From: Nonomuraea gerenzanensis
GTDB taxonomy: Bacteria > Actinomycetota > Actinomycetes > Streptosporangiales > Streptosporangiaceae
Direction of reading: 5' to 3'
Assembly (NCBI RefSeq): GCF_020215645.1
Contig: NZ_CP084058.1
Span: forward strand, 4,464,001-4,528,000
Length of the DNA stretch: 64,000 bases
Part shown: positions 16,161 to 24,027 of the stretch, in pieces
Layout of the letters: every line of letters begins with the position of its first letter
Numbering within the stretch: position 1 is the stretch's first letter
Notes under the pieces: model-generated
Databases searched by the model: none
The model's input: the letters and a program-made list of their open reading frames with translations, nothing else
What the model was told of the DNA's origin: nothing
Program-made: the position numbers and the translations under genes

Positions 16161-16559
16161 ATGGACTTCGTCTCGATCCGCATCATCACCGGCGACGTGG
16201 CGCGCCTCGTCGAGTTCTACGAGCGCGCCACAGGAGGGCGGGCGGTGTGGGCCACCGAGGACTTCGCCGAGCTGAAGACCGCCGGCGCCACCCTCGCGAT
16301 CGCCGGCACCGGCACCGTCCCGCTGTTCGCCCCGGGCTCCGCCCGCCCGGCGGACAACCACAGCGTGATCACCGAGTTCCTCGTCGACGACGTGGACCGC
16401 GTTCACCAGAACCTGACCGGCTTCGTCACCGGCTTCGTCACCGGGCCCACCACGATGCCTTGGGGTAACCGGTCGCTGCTGTTCCGCGACCCCGACGGCA
16501 ACCTCGTCAACTTCTTCACCCCCGTCACCCCGGCGGCCATCGAGAAGTCCGCACGCTGA
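16161..16559 (+). CDS. VOC family (glyoxalase/bleomycin resistance fold) protein
   Basis: The 132-aa protein is a single VOC domain with two beta-alpha-beta-beta-beta modules. Visible are the N-terminal IRIITGDVARLVEFYERATG, the mid-region FLVDDVDRV, and the C-terminal SLLFRDPDGNLVNFF, which holds the usual metal-ligand strand. Members act as dioxygenases, isomerases or antibiotic-binding proteins; the substrate is not apparent. A strong ribosome-binding site, AAGGAGAT (16149-16156), fixes the ATG at 16161. It is divergent from a WYL regulator that likely controls it. Confidence 0.8.
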   Translation: MDFVSIRIITGDVARLVEFYERATGGRAVWATEDFAELKTAGATLAIAGTGTVPLFAPGSARPADNHSVITEFLVDDVDRVHQNLTGFVTGFVTGPTTMPWGNRSLLFRDPDGNLVNFFTPVTPAAIEKSAR

Positions 16560-16579
16560 CGCCGCGCACAGCCGCGCAG

Positions 16580-16945
16580 CTAGATGGAGCGTTCCGGCGA
16601 GCCGAGCGCCGCGGACACCGCCTCCTCGACCCGGTCGTGGATCGGGATGTGCGCCACCACGCCGGTGATCTCGAACAGCCGGGCGGGCAGGGGCTGCACG
16701 CCCGCCAGATGCACCACGCCGCCGGCCTTGAGGCAGTCGGTGGCGCACTTCAGCAGGACGTGCAGGCCCGAGCTGTCCATGAACGGCACCCCGGACAGGT
16801 CGAACACCAGCGGCTTCTCAGGGGCGCCCCTGGCCTCCTGGAGGTAGGCCTCGAGGTCGGCCCGGTTGGTGGCGTCCATCTCGCCGGTCACCGCGATCAC
16901 GGTCACCCCCGGCAGGTGCTGGTGCGCCAGCGTCAATGGCGGCAT
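16580..16945 (-). CDS. STAS-domain anti-sigma factor antagonist
   Basis: The 121-aa protein (from ATG 16945) is a single STAS domain. GVTVIAVTGEMDATN begins the fold, and PLVFDLSGVPFMDSSGLHVLL carries the phosphorylatable Ser at residues 58-59. Such proteins bind anti-sigma kinases and free alternative sigma factors, usually in stress or development. No anti-sigma kinase or sigma gene is adjacent. The frame stays open farther upstream to 17170, but that part is low-complexity and not STAS-like, so the internal ATG is preferred. The gene is convergent with the VOC gene, 20 bases apart. Confidence 0.75.
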   Translation of the reverse strand: MPPLTLAHQHLPGVTVIAVTGEMDATNRADLEAYLQEARGAPEKPLVFDLSGVPFMDSSGLHVLLKCATDCLKAGGVVHLAGVQPLPARLFEITGVVAHIPIHDRVEEAVSAALGSPERSI

Positions 16946-17348
16946 CTGCGGAGTCACCGCTTCCGCCGGCGGAACTTGACCATCAATGAAGAATAGTCGG
17001 CCGGAGTCGTCGGCGATATCCCGGTTTTTGCTGGTGTGATGGCGGATCTGGCGACAAGAGGGACCGGTGTGGGCGCTGGTTCCGGCCGGCCGGCGGGAAA
17101 GCCGTGGCAGGCCCGCTGCCAGATGCACGAGGCCCGTCCCGGCCGGCTCGGCGGAGCGGGCCAGGCTCACCCCGGCCCCCCTGCCCGGCGCCGCTGGGTC
17201 GCACCTGCGGGCCGCGCACCTGCCCCGCCTGGCCGCCTCGGGCCCGCTGGGCGAGGTGCCGGCCCGCCAGTGCCGCGCCTACGCCGTGGACAGCGGGATG
17301 ACGGCTGGAGCGGGGACGTCGAGCGGGCTGCGGTGAGCGGACCGGCGC
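16946..17348. other. Roughly 400-base spacer with a coding-like fragment
   Basis: No established gene was recognised. The first 100 bases (to about 17050) are relatively AT-rich and likely contain the STAS promoter. On the + strand, the frame 17067-17336 (GTG start, GAGGG upstream) shows strongly GC-biased third positions from about 17130, ending SGMTAGAGTSSGLR. Its Arg/Pro/Ala-rich first half argues against an intact protein. It may be the decayed end of an old gene or chance in very GC-rich DNA. Confidence 0.25.
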
Positions 17349-17792
17349 TCAGAGCCGCAGGGCGTGGTCCAGCAGCGACTGCAGGGTGACGGCCCCGATC
17401 AGCTCGTCGCGGTCCATCACCGCGACCAGCGGGCTGCGCGTGCGCGCCATCAGCGCCGCCAGCTCCAGCACCGTCGCCTTGGAGTCGGTCACCGGCAGCT
17501 CGCGCGGCTGCTCCGGCAGGCACTCGCGCACGCTCTTGCCGACCAGCCGGTGCAGGAACCGGTCGGCGTGCGCCTCGTCCACGACCCGGGCCAGCGCCGG
17601 GTCGTCCTGGCAGTACGCCGGCACCGCCAGCCGCAGCACCTGCGTGCCGGGCAGGATGCTCAGCGGCCGCCCGCTCTCGTCCACCAGGATGAGCCCGGGC
17701 AGGTCGCGGTCGGCCAGCAGCCTGGCCGCCTCCAGCGCCGGGGTGTCGAGGGTGACCGTCGGAAAGTCGACGGCCAGATCACGTGCGCGCAT
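17349..17792 (-). CDS. CBS-domain pair protein
   Basis: The 147-aa protein consists of two CBS motifs and nothing else: the first about residues 8-60 (DLPGLILVDESGRPLSIL), the second about 90-145 (RSPLVAVMDRDELIGAVTL). CBS pairs bind adenine nucleotides (ATP, AMP, c-di-AMP) and regulate partner proteins. It lies on the same strand 33 bases downstream of the trkA gene, so it may sense nucleotide or salt state for the potassium uptake system. This link is inferred from context. TAGGCT and a GGAGG ribosome-binding site occur upstream, so it may also have its own promoter. Confidence 0.75.
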   Translation of the reverse strand: MRARDLAVDFPTVTLDTPALEAARLLADRDLPGLILVDESGRPLSILPGTQVLRLAVPAYCQDDPALARVVDEAHADRFLHRLVGKSVRECLPEQPRELPVTDSKATVLELAALMARTRSPLVAVMDRDELIGAVTLQSLLDHALRL

Positions 17793-17825
17793 CGATGGCC
17801 TCCGGTCCCCAGCCTAACCGCCGGT

Positions 17826-18497
17826 TCACGGAAGCTCGGCGAAACGCTCGACCTGTTCGGTCCGGCCGGAGACCAGGACGATGTCGCCGTAGGTCAGCTC
17901 CGTCTCCGCCGTCGCGTACGTGAACTCCTCGCCGGGCGGCTTGACCGCGACGATCGTCACCCCGTACTTGCGGCGCAGGTTCGACCTGCCGAGGGGCACG
18001 CCCACGTACTCCTTCGGCGGGCTGGTCTTGGCGATGGCGAAGCCCTCGTCCACCTGCATGTAGTCGAGCATGCGGCCGGAGACCAGGTGGGCCACGCGCT
18101 CGCCCATGTCGTGCTCGGGGAAGACGACGTGGTGGGCGCCGATGCGGCTGAGGATGCGGCCGTGCTGGGTGCTGACGGCCTTGGCCCAGATGTCGTTGAT
18201 CTCCAGCTCGACCAGCAGCGACGTGGTCAGGATGCTGGCCTCGATGTCGCTGCCGACGGCCACCACGGCCTGGTAGAAGTCGGGCACGCCGAGCTGGCGC
18301 AGGGCCACCATGTCGGTGGAGTCGGCGGTGGCGATCTGGGTGATCCGGCCCGCGAGGCTCTGCGTGATCTTTGGGCGGTGGTCGATGGCCAGCACCTCGG
18401 TGCCGCGCCTGGTGAGCTCCAGCGCCAGCGAGGTGCCGAACCGGCCCAGGCCGATGACGACCACCGGGTCGCCCTTGTACTCAACCAACGATGACAC
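17826..18497 (-). CDS. trkA: TrkA/KtrA-type potassium uptake regulatory subunit
   Basis: The 223-aa cytosolic RCK protein has an N-terminal Rossmann domain with the NAD/ATP-binding motif VVVIGLGRFG (about residues 12-21) and Asp at the end of the second strand (LAIDHRP). A C-terminal TrkA_C (RCK_C) domain lies from about residue 140. It gates the TrkH/KtrB channel encoded immediately upstream. The chosen start, GTG 18497, lies within the end of trkH, overlapping by 17 bases, with GAGG just before it; TTG 18488 is an alternative. The length is standard for KtrA. Confidence 0.8.
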   Translation of the reverse strand: MSSLVEYKGDPVVVIGLGRFGTSLALELTRRGTEVLAIDHRPKITQSLAGRITQIATADSTDMVALRQLGVPDFYQAVVAVGSDIEASILTTSLLVELEINDIWAKAVSTQHGRILSRIGAHHVVFPEHDMGERVAHLVSGRMLDYMQVDEGFAIAKTSPPKEYVGVPLGRSNLRRKYGVTIVAVKPPGEEFTYATAETELTYGDIVLVSGRTEQVERFAELP

Positions 18498-19830
18498 GCT
18501 CCTCGGGTAGCTCGTAGTGCCGGGCACGCCTGTTGAGCGCCAGGGCGGAGCCCAGGGTCAGGGGACCGATCCGGCCGATGAACATGAGCATGACCAGCAG
18601 CAGGTGCCCGGCCACGCCGACGTTCGCGGTGATGCCGGTGGACAGGCCCGCCGTGCCGAACGCGGCGACCACCTCGAACAGCACCTGGTCGAGACTGTAC
18701 GGCGTCAGGGCGAGCAGCGTGTACGTGGCCAGCCCCACGATCGCCACCCCCAGCGCGGTGATCGTGACCGCCTGCCGCTGCGCGGTGTCCGGGAGGCTGC
18801 GGTTGCCGACGTTCACCCGGCTCTCGCCGCGCAGCTCGGCCCACACGACGAAGGCCAGCAGCCCCACCGTGGTCACCTTGATGCCGCCGGCGGTGCTCGC
18901 GCTGCCGCCGCCGATGAACATCAGCAGGTCGGTGGTCAGCCAGCTCGACGGGTACATCTGGGAGATGTCGAGGGTGTTGAACCCGGCCGAGCGCGGCATG
19001 ACGGCGGCGAAGAAGGCGGCCAGCACCTTGCCGCCCTCGTCGAGCGGCCCGAGGGTCCGGGGGTTGCGCCACTCGATCGTCAGGAAGGCCAGGGTGCCGA
19101 GCACCAGCAGGACCGCGGTCACCCACACCGTGATCTTCGTCAGGACGGTCCACCTGCCGGGGTGCCGCCAGGAGCGGGCCAGCTCGAACACCACGGGGAA
19201 GCCGAGCCCGCTGACGATGCTGGCGACGGCCACGGTCAGGCAGATCCACCCGTCGGAGACGAACCGCATGAGGCTGTCGGGCCACAGCGCGAACCCGGCG
19301 TCGTTGAAGGCGCTGATCGCGTGGAAGACGCCCAGGTAGAGGGCGCGGCCGAACGGCTCGTCGTACCCGGTCAGAAAGCGGGTGGTGAGCACGACGGCGG
19401 CGACGGCCTCGCACGCCAGGCTGAACAGGACCACCTTGCGCAGCACGTGGCGCACGTCGCTCATGCTCAGCGTCTTGGTCTCGGCCTGCACCGCGATCCT
19501 GGCCCGCAGGCCTAACCGGCCGGAGACGAGCAGCGTGAACACGGTGGCCATCGTCATGATCCCCAGGCCGCCCACCTGGACCAGCCCGGCGATCACCAGC
19601 TCGCCGAACACCGACCAGTGCGATTCGGTGTCGACGATGGCCATGCCCGTCACGCAGACGGCGGACGTCGCGGTGAACAGCGCTGTCACCCAGCCCGCGG
19701 ACACGCCTTCGGTGGTGGAGATCGGCAGCGCGAGCAGGGTCGTGCCGGCCACGACGGTCAGGCCGAAGGCGGCCACCACGACCTGGGCGGGGTGCCGGAA
19801 CCGCGACGTGAGCGGCGTCAGCACCCCCAT
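18481..19830 (-). CDS. trkH: TrkH/KtrB-type potassium channel subunit
   Basis: The 449-aa protein has the four-fold M1-P-M2 architecture of the SKT superfamily. The four filter regions are visible: TSAVCVTGM (first), ISAFNDAGF (second), PRSAGFNTLD (third) and FGTAGLSTGIT (fourth), each with the filter Gly. GGGSASTAGGIKVTT is the gating loop following the third pore helix. It works with the TrkA subunit encoded downstream. The frame is open upstream to 19968, but that part is not membrane-like. ATG 19830 is followed directly by the expected cytoplasmic start and first helix. A structured leader precedes the gene. Confidence 0.85.
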   Translation of the reverse strand: MGVLTPLTSRFRHPAQVVVAAFGLTVVAGTTLLALPISTTEGVSAGWVTALFTATSAVCVTGMAIVDTESHWSVFGELVIAGLVQVGGLGIMTMATVFTLLVSGRLGLRARIAVQAETKTLSMSDVRHVLRKVVLFSLACEAVAAVVLTTRFLTGYDEPFGRALYLGVFHAISAFNDAGFALWPDSLMRFVSDGWICLTVAVASIVSGLGFPVVFELARSWRHPGRWTVLTKITVWVTAVLLVLGTLAFLTIEWRNPRTLGPLDEGGKVLAAFFAAVMPRSAGFNTLDISQMYPSSWLTTDLLMFIGGGSASTAGGIKVTTVGLLAFVVWAELRGESRVNVGNRSLPDTAQRQAVTITALGVAIVGLATYTLLALTPYSLDQVLFEVVAAFGTAGLSTGITANVGVAGHLLLVMLMFIGRIGPLTLGSALALNRRARHYELPEERVIVG

Positions 19831-20034
19831 CACCGCACCCCGGCCCCGCGGCGGTGGCGACAGCCACCACATCGGCCACGCATTCGCGAACGCCTCCCCC
19901 GAACATCCGACCGGCAGTCTCTTGCCGACCAGACTTCCCGGCGCACCGCGCACTACCGTAACAGGCACTGCGCGCGCCGGAGCACCTACGTCTTCTTGAC
20001 GCGGAAACTACGGGAAAAGGGCACGTGGTCGCGC
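19831..20034 (-). promoter_or_regulatory. trkH leader with several hairpins, possible cis-regulatory RNA
   Basis: This 204-base region can form three hairpins on the reverse-strand transcript. An 8-bp stem (19909-19916 with 19923-19930, two G-U pairs) has a 6-base loop. GCGTT/AATGC is at 19880-19893. A perfect 6-bp stem, GGTGGC/GCCACC (19853-19868), ends 22 bases before the start codon. Potassium transporter genes in actinobacteria are often under c-di-AMP riboswitches, but I could not match the conserved core of that riboswitch. It may be another leader element or merely GC-rich DNA. Confidence 0.3.
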
Positions 20035-20370
20035 CTATTTGAGCGGGTCGTGACCCCAGTTCATCAGCGAGTACCGCCACCGGGTGTCCGTCACGTCCCC
20101 CGAGGGCCGCTGGGCGAGGTGGCGGTGGACGTAGCCGACGACCTTGTGCATGTGCGCGTAGTCGCCGTCCGACCAGTCGGACCGTTTGCTCCGCAGCAGC
20201 TCGACGATCTTCCTGCCGGACTCGTGGCCCACCGACTCGCCGCCGCCGTCCTTCTGGCCGACCGCTTTGGACTCGTCGGTGGTGAGCCAGTGTTCGAGCT
20301 CCTTCGCCGTCATGTTCACGGCCTGGCCGAACTCCTCCGCGATCGCCTCACGGTCGGAGTCGGAGCTCAT
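20035..20370 (-). CDS. DUF3140-type protein
   Basis: The 111-aa soluble protein resembles the actinobacterial DUF3140 family. Features are VNMTAKELEHWLTTDESKAVG, then SVGHESGRKIVELL and a C-terminal region with KVVGYVHRHLAQRP and RYSLMNWGHDP. The biochemical role of the family is unknown. The gene is translationally coupled to the DUF2945 gene (overlap 20367-20370), a pairing I recall as recurrent in actinobacteria. A stress-related role is suspected from such contexts, not shown. Confidence 0.75.
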   Translation of the reverse strand: MSSDSDREAIAEEFGQAVNMTAKELEHWLTTDESKAVGQKDGGGESVGHESGRKIVELLRSKRSDWSDGDYAHMHKVVGYVHRHLAQRPSGDVTDTRWRYSLMNWGHDPLK

Positions 20371-20594
20371 TTCCCGCCCTTGCGCAGCGCCGACGGCTTG
20401 TGCACGGCCTTGCCGCCGCTCTTCTTGCTGCGCACCACGTACTGCGGGTCCTCCGGGGAGGCGGCGACCGTGCGTCCCGCCTCCTTCTGCCGCTTGGTGA
20501 TCTTCTTCTCGACCTTGCCCTCGGCAGTGGAGCCGTGGCTCTTCCAGGAGACCTCGTCCCCCGGGGACAGCTCCTGCTTCCTCTTCTTGGTCAT
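20367..20594 (-). CDS. DUF2945 / HVA1-type TUDOR-like small basic protein
   Basis: The 75-aa basic protein matches the DUF2945 (hypervirulence-associated TUDOR domain) pattern. GDEVSWKSHGSTAEGKVEKK is followed by VAASPEDPQYVVRSKKSGGKAVHKP. The fold is a small SH3-like barrel; the function in bacteria is unknown, with nucleic-acid or peptide binding possible. It is the first gene of a two-gene operon with the DUF3140 gene. A GGGTAG motif (complement of 20605-20610) upstream resembles SigB-type -10 elements, but the matching -35 is poor. Confidence 0.75.
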   Translation of the reverse strand: MTKKRKQELSPGDEVSWKSHGSTAEGKVEKKITKRQKEAGRTVAASPEDPQYVVRSKKSGGKAVHKPSALRKGGK

Positions 20595-20645
20595 GGGAGC
20601 CGCGCTACCCGCCGCACCGCACTCCAGCGGTACCGTGCCGGTTCT

Positions 20646-21788
20646 TTACCGCAGCGAGCCGAAGAACTCGCGCAGGTCCGTGACCAGCACGTCCGGCGTC
20701 TCCAGCGCCGCGAAGTGGCCACCGCGATCGAACTCGGACCAGCGCACCACGTGGTGCACGCGCTCGGCCAGCGGCCGCACGGAGAAGTCCGTCGGGAAGA
20801 CCGCCACCGCCGTCGGCACGGTCCCGCGCTCCACCGGCCGCCACATGGCGGGGTCGTTGAACCGCTCGAAGTACGTGTGCGCCGACGAGCCGGCCGTCCC
20901 CGTGAACCAGTAGACGCTCACGTCGGCCAGGATCCGGTCCCGGTCCACGGCGTCCTCGGGCAGCTCGGCGGCCGGGTCCGTCCAGTCCTTGAAGCGCTCC
21001 ACGATCCACGCGAGCTGCGCGGCGGGGGAGTCGTGCAGCGCGGCGGCGATGGTCTGCGGGCGGGTGCCGTGCAGCCGCATGTAGGCGCCCAGCTTGTCCT
21101 GCCACTCCTCCATCCCGGCCAGCCGGGCGCGCTCGGCCTCGGTGAGCGAGCCCATCACCTCCGGGTGCGGGAACGTGAGCAGCGCGTTGACGTGCACGCC
21201 GATCACGCGGTCCGGCGCGGCCCGGCCGATCAGCGGGGCGATGAAGGCGGAGACGTCGCCGCCCTGGACGCCGTACCGCTCGTAGCCGAGCCTGGCCATC
21301 AGCTCCGCCATCGCGGCGGCCGTGCGGCCGTCGGTCCAGCCGGTGCCGGGCAGCGGCCCGGAGAAGCCGTAGCCGGGCAGTGACGGGATGACCAGGTGGA
21401 AGGCGGGGCCGCCGTCCGGGCCGGGGGCGGTGAGCGGGCCGATCAGGTCGAGGAACTCGATCACCCCGCCGGGCCAGCCGTGCAGGAGCAGCAGCGGGAC
21501 GGCGCCGGGCGCGTCGGAGCGGACGTGCAGGAAGTGCACGGCCGCGCCGTCGATCGTGGTGATGAACTGCGGGTACGCGTTCAGCGCCGCCTCCTGGGCC
21601 CGCCAGTCGAAGCCGTCGGCCCAGTGCTCGGCCAGCGGCCGCAGGTAGCTCGTGGGCACCCCGCGCTCCCAGCCGGTGCCGGGCAGGTCGGGGGCCCACC
21701 GCGTACGCCGCAGCCGGTCGCGCAGGTCGTCGAGCTGCTCCTGCGGGATGTCGATGCGGTACGGCCGGATCTGCGTGCTGTTCGTCAT
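20646..21788 (-). CDS. Epoxide hydrolase (alpha/beta hydrolase with EHN domain)
   Basis: The 380-aa protein begins with the epoxide-hydrolase N-terminal (EHN) domain ([31 protein letters not shown]). An alpha/beta hydrolase core follows with the oxyanion motif LLHGWPGG (about residues 100-107) and the nucleophile elbow [10 protein letters not shown], in which Asp is the nucleophile. A C-terminal RGGHFAALE contributes the catalytic His. Two lid tyrosines are expected from the family. It opens epoxides to diols or acts on related esters; the substrate is unknown. It is divergent from a WYL regulator at 21852 that probably controls it. Confidence 0.85.
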   Translation of the reverse strand: MTNSTQIRPYRIDIPQEQLDDLRDRLRRTRWAPDLPGTGWERGVPTSYLRPLAEHWADGFDWRAQEAALNAYPQFITTIDGAAVHFLHVRSDAPGAVPLLLLHGWPGGVIEFLDLIGPLTAPGPDGGPAFHLVIPSLPGYGFSGPLPGTGWTDGRTAAAMAELMARLGYERYGVQGGDVSAFIAPLIGRAAPDRVIGVHVNALLTFPHPEVMGSLTEAERARLAGMEEWQDKLGAYMRLHGTRPQTIAAALHDSPAAQLAWIVERFKDWTDPAAELPEDAVDRDRILADVSVYWFTGTAGSSAHTYFERFNDPAMWRPVERGTVPTAVAVFPTDFSVRPLAERVHHVVRWSEFDRGGHFAALETPDVLVTDLREFFGSLR

Positions 21789-21810
21789 GTCTGCGACAGT
21801 AGAAGTGATT

Positions 21811-21829
21811 GGTGACAGGTTCTGGCACC
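21811..21829 (+). promoter_or_regulatory. 19-bp dyad between epoxide hydrolase and WYL regulator
   Basis: GGTGACAGGTTCTGGCACC is a near-perfect dyad (GGTGaCAG / CTGgCACC, 7 of 8 pairs) in the 63-base divergent spacer. It sits where one bound dimer could control both promoters. Just downstream, CAGAAT (21841-21846) resembles a -10 placed 6 bases before the regulator ATG. Confidence 0.45.
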
Positions 21830-21851
21830 GATCGCGGGCCAGAATGGCACC

Positions 21852-22829
21852 ATGTTGGAAACCTCGGCCCGGCTGCTCCGCCTGCTGTCGCTGCTCCAGT
21901 CACGGATGGACTGGACGGGCGCCGAGCTGGCCGAGCGGCTGCAGGTGGGCCTGCGCACGGTCCGGCGCGACATCGACCGGCTGCGCGAGCTGGGCTATCC
22001 CGTGGACGCCACCCCCGGCGTGGCCGGCGGCTACCGGCTCGGCGTGGGGGCCGCGCTGCCACCGCTGCTGCTGGACGACGAGGAGGCGGTGGCCGTGGCG
22101 ATCAGCCTGCGCACCGCGGCCACCGGCAGCGTCGCCGGGCTGGGGGAGGACGCGCTGCGGGCGCTGGCCAAGCTGCAGCAGCTGCTGCCCTCGCGGCTGC
22201 GGTACCGGGTCGGCGCGTTCCAGGCCGCCACGGTGGCGCTCGCGGGCGCCGCCGCGCCCGCCGTGCACGCCGACCTGCTGACCGCCGTCGCCGCCGCCTG
22301 CCGCGACCACCGCCGGCTGCGGCTGCGCTACCAGGGGCGCGACGGGATGTCGGAGCGGGAGGTGGAGCCGCACCGGCTGGTGCACACGCCGCGCCGGTGG
22401 TACCTGCTGGCGTGGGACGTGGGCAAGGACGACTGGCGCACGTTCCGGGTGGACCGCGTGGTGGGGCCGCTCGGCCTGCCGGGCGCGCGCTTCACGCCCC
22501 GGCCGCTGCCGGAGCTGGACGCCGCGGCGTACGTGTCACACTCGATCACCTCCGCCCCCTACCGCTACCAGGCCCGCGTCCTGTTCCACGCGCCGCTGGA
22601 GTCGGTGGCGCCGCGGACCTCGCCGGGGGCGGGGCGGCTGGAGGCGGTGGACGAGCGGACCTGCCTGTTCCTGGCGGGCTCGAACTCGCTGGACGAGCTG
22701 GCGGTGCACGTCGCGGTCAAGGGCTTCGACTTCGAGGTGCTCGGCCCGCCGGAGCTGGCGGCGCACCTGCGGGAAATCGCCGCGCGCCTGGAGAGGGCGG
22801 CCGGGCATACTGAACGCCATGCCCGATGA
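21852..22829 (+). CDS. HTH-WYL domain transcriptional regulator
   Basis: This 325-aa regulator has an N-terminal HTH_11/DeoR-like winged helix ([34 protein letters not shown]) and a WYL domain near residues 135-215 ([34 protein letters not shown]). A C-terminal WCX extension follows. It is divergently transcribed from the epoxide hydrolase, the likely target. The ATG is probably leaderless. The last 11 bases overlap the NADAR gene, so the two may share a transcript even though their functions look unrelated. Confidence 0.85.
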   Translation: MLETSARLLRLLSLLQSRMDWTGAELAERLQVGLRTVRRDIDRLRELGYPVDATPGVAGGYRLGVGAALPPLLLDDEEAVAVAISLRTAATGSVAGLGEDALRALAKLQQLLPSRLRYRVGAFQAATVALAGAAAPAVHADLLTAVAAACRDHRRLRLRYQGRDGMSEREVEPHRLVHTPRRWYLLAWDVGKDDWRTFRVDRVVGPLGLPGARFTPRPLPELDAAAYVSHSITSAPYRYQARVLFHAPLESVAPRTSPGAGRLEAVDERTCLFLAGSNSLDELAVHVAVKGFDFEVLGPPELAAHLREIAARLERAAGHTERHAR

Positions 22830-23391
22830 CCTCCCGCTGACGGTCGAGGAGCTGGTCGCCGCCGAACGGCGCGGCCGGCGCCTCAAATATCTGTACTTCT
22901 GGGGACACCAGCCTGCCGCTGACGGAGGCCCCGGCAAGGGCTGCCTGAGCCAGTGGTGGCCGGTCGCCTTCACCGACGACGGGCACACGTTCGCCTCGGC
23001 CGAGCACTACATGATGGCGCACAAGGCGTGGCTGTTCGGCGACGAGGAGGCCGCCGCCAGGATCCTCGCCGTCCGGCACCCCAGGCAGGCCAAGGAGCTG
23101 GGCCGGGCCGTGCGGGGTTTCGACCAGGCGACGTGGGAGCGGCACCGCTTCGACCTCGTCGTCCGCGGCAACGTGGCCAAGTTCGGCCAGCACGCCGAGC
23201 TGGCGGCGTACCTGCTCGGCACCGGCTCGCGGGTCCTGGTCGAGGCCAGTCCCGTGGACCGGGTGTGGGGCATCGGCCTGGCCGCCGACGACGACCGCGC
23301 CGCCTCGCCGCAGCGCTGGCAGGGCCTCAACCTGCTCGGCTTCGCCCTGATGGCCGCCAGGACGGCCCTTCAGGAGGGGAAGCGCAGGTAG
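22819..23391 (+). CDS. NADAR-family protein (YbiA-like, ADP-ribose/riboflavin-related)
   Basis: The 190-aa protein carries the NADAR domain: KYLYFWGH (about residues 23-30), LSQWWPVAFTDDGHTFASAEHYMMAHKAWLF (about 40-72), then RGNVAKF, VEASPVDRVWGIGLA and NLLGFALMAAR. NADAR proteins act on ADP-ribose or N-glycosidic bonds. Members include the riboflavin-pathway YbiA-like hydrolases and ADP-ribosyl-guanine hydrolases that reverse DNA ADP-ribosylation. It is coupled to the upstream WYL gene by an 11-base overlap and overlaps convergently with kptA, another NAD/ADP-ribose enzyme. Which substrate applies is not evident. Confidence 0.8.
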   Translation: MPDDLPLTVEELVAAERRGRRLKYLYFWGHQPAADGGPGKGCLSQWWPVAFTDDGHTFASAEHYMMAHKAWLFGDEEAAARILAVRHPRQAKELGRAVRGFDQATWERHRFDLVVRGNVAKFGQHAELAAYLLGTGSRVLVEASPVDRVWGIGLAADDDRAASPQRWQGLNLLGFALMAARTALQEGKRR

Positions 23392-23912
23392 CCCGGCGGC
23401 ACGCTGTCGACCAGCCACACCCCGTTCGCGCTGCGCAGGAACGCGTGCCCGTCGGCGTGCATCACCCCCGCCGCCACCACCAGCACGACGGGCACGCCGC
23501 GCCGCGCCCCCACCCGCGTGGCCGTCTCCCGGTCGGGCGACAGGTGCACGTGGTGCCGGTTCATCGGCCGCAGCCCCTCCCGCCTGATCGCCGCCAGGGA
23601 CCGCCCGACCGTGCCGTGGTAGAGCACCTCGGGCGGCTGTACGGCGGGCAGCCCCAGCTCCACCGGCACCGAGTGCCCCTGGCTGGCCCTGATCCGGCCG
23701 GCCTCGATCGCATACCGGCGCTTGTCGTTGGCGGCGACCACCTCCCGCAGCTCGTCGGGCGTGATCGGGAAGCCGTGCGCGGCGGCGGCCCGCAGCAGCT
23801 CCTCGACCTCCACCCAGCCGCCCGCGTCGAGCGTGAGGCCGATGCGCTGCGGGTCGTGCCGGAGGTGCCTGGCCAGGTACTTGGAAACGCGAATCATGCG
23901 ACGTTCGTCCAT
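23370..23912 (-). CDS. kptA: RNA 2'-phosphotransferase (Tpt1/KptA family)
   Basis: This 180-aa Tpt1/KptA enzyme removes an internal RNA 2'-phosphate using NAD+, releasing ADP-ribose 1'',2''-cyclic phosphate and nicotinamide. The fold has an N-terminal winged-helix lobe (SKYLARHLRHDPQRIGL, with the conserved Arg/His) and a C-terminal ADP-ribosyltransferase lobe. Key motifs are RASQGHSV, LYHGT and HHVHLSPDRETA. Bacteria rarely have the tRNA-splicing substrate, and some family members ADP-ribosylate RNA or DNA ends instead. GTG 23915 is an alternative start. Its 3' end overlaps the NADAR gene by 22 bases in the convergent orientation. Confidence 0.85.
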   Translation of the reverse strand: MDERRMIRVSKYLARHLRHDPQRIGLTLDAGGWVEVEELLRAAAAHGFPITPDELREVVAANDKRRYAIEAGRIRASQGHSVPVELGLPAVQPPEVLYHGTVGRSLAAIRREGLRPMNRHHVHLSPDRETATRVGARRGVPVVLVVAAGVMHADGHAFLRSANGVWLVDSVPPGYLRFPS

Positions 23913-24027
23913 CACTGGTCATGGTGCCGCTTGTGCCGTCGCGCCGCGACTCCGCCATAGCGGGCATTCAGGACACCCTTGGCCTTGCGTTGGGGCTCCG
24001 GTGAGGCGGCTCGGGTAAGGGCCCGGC

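Noticed and set aside
16946..17170. N-terminal extension of the STAS protein
   Set aside because: The frame is open, but the translation is low-complexity, crosses an AT-rich promoter-like region and has no family match; ATG 16945 fits the domain boundary.
19831..20034. c-di-AMP (ydaO/yuaA) riboswitch before trkH
   Set aside because: Context fits, but I could not find the conserved core segments on the reverse strand; only generic hairpins are visible, so it is reported as an unassigned leader.
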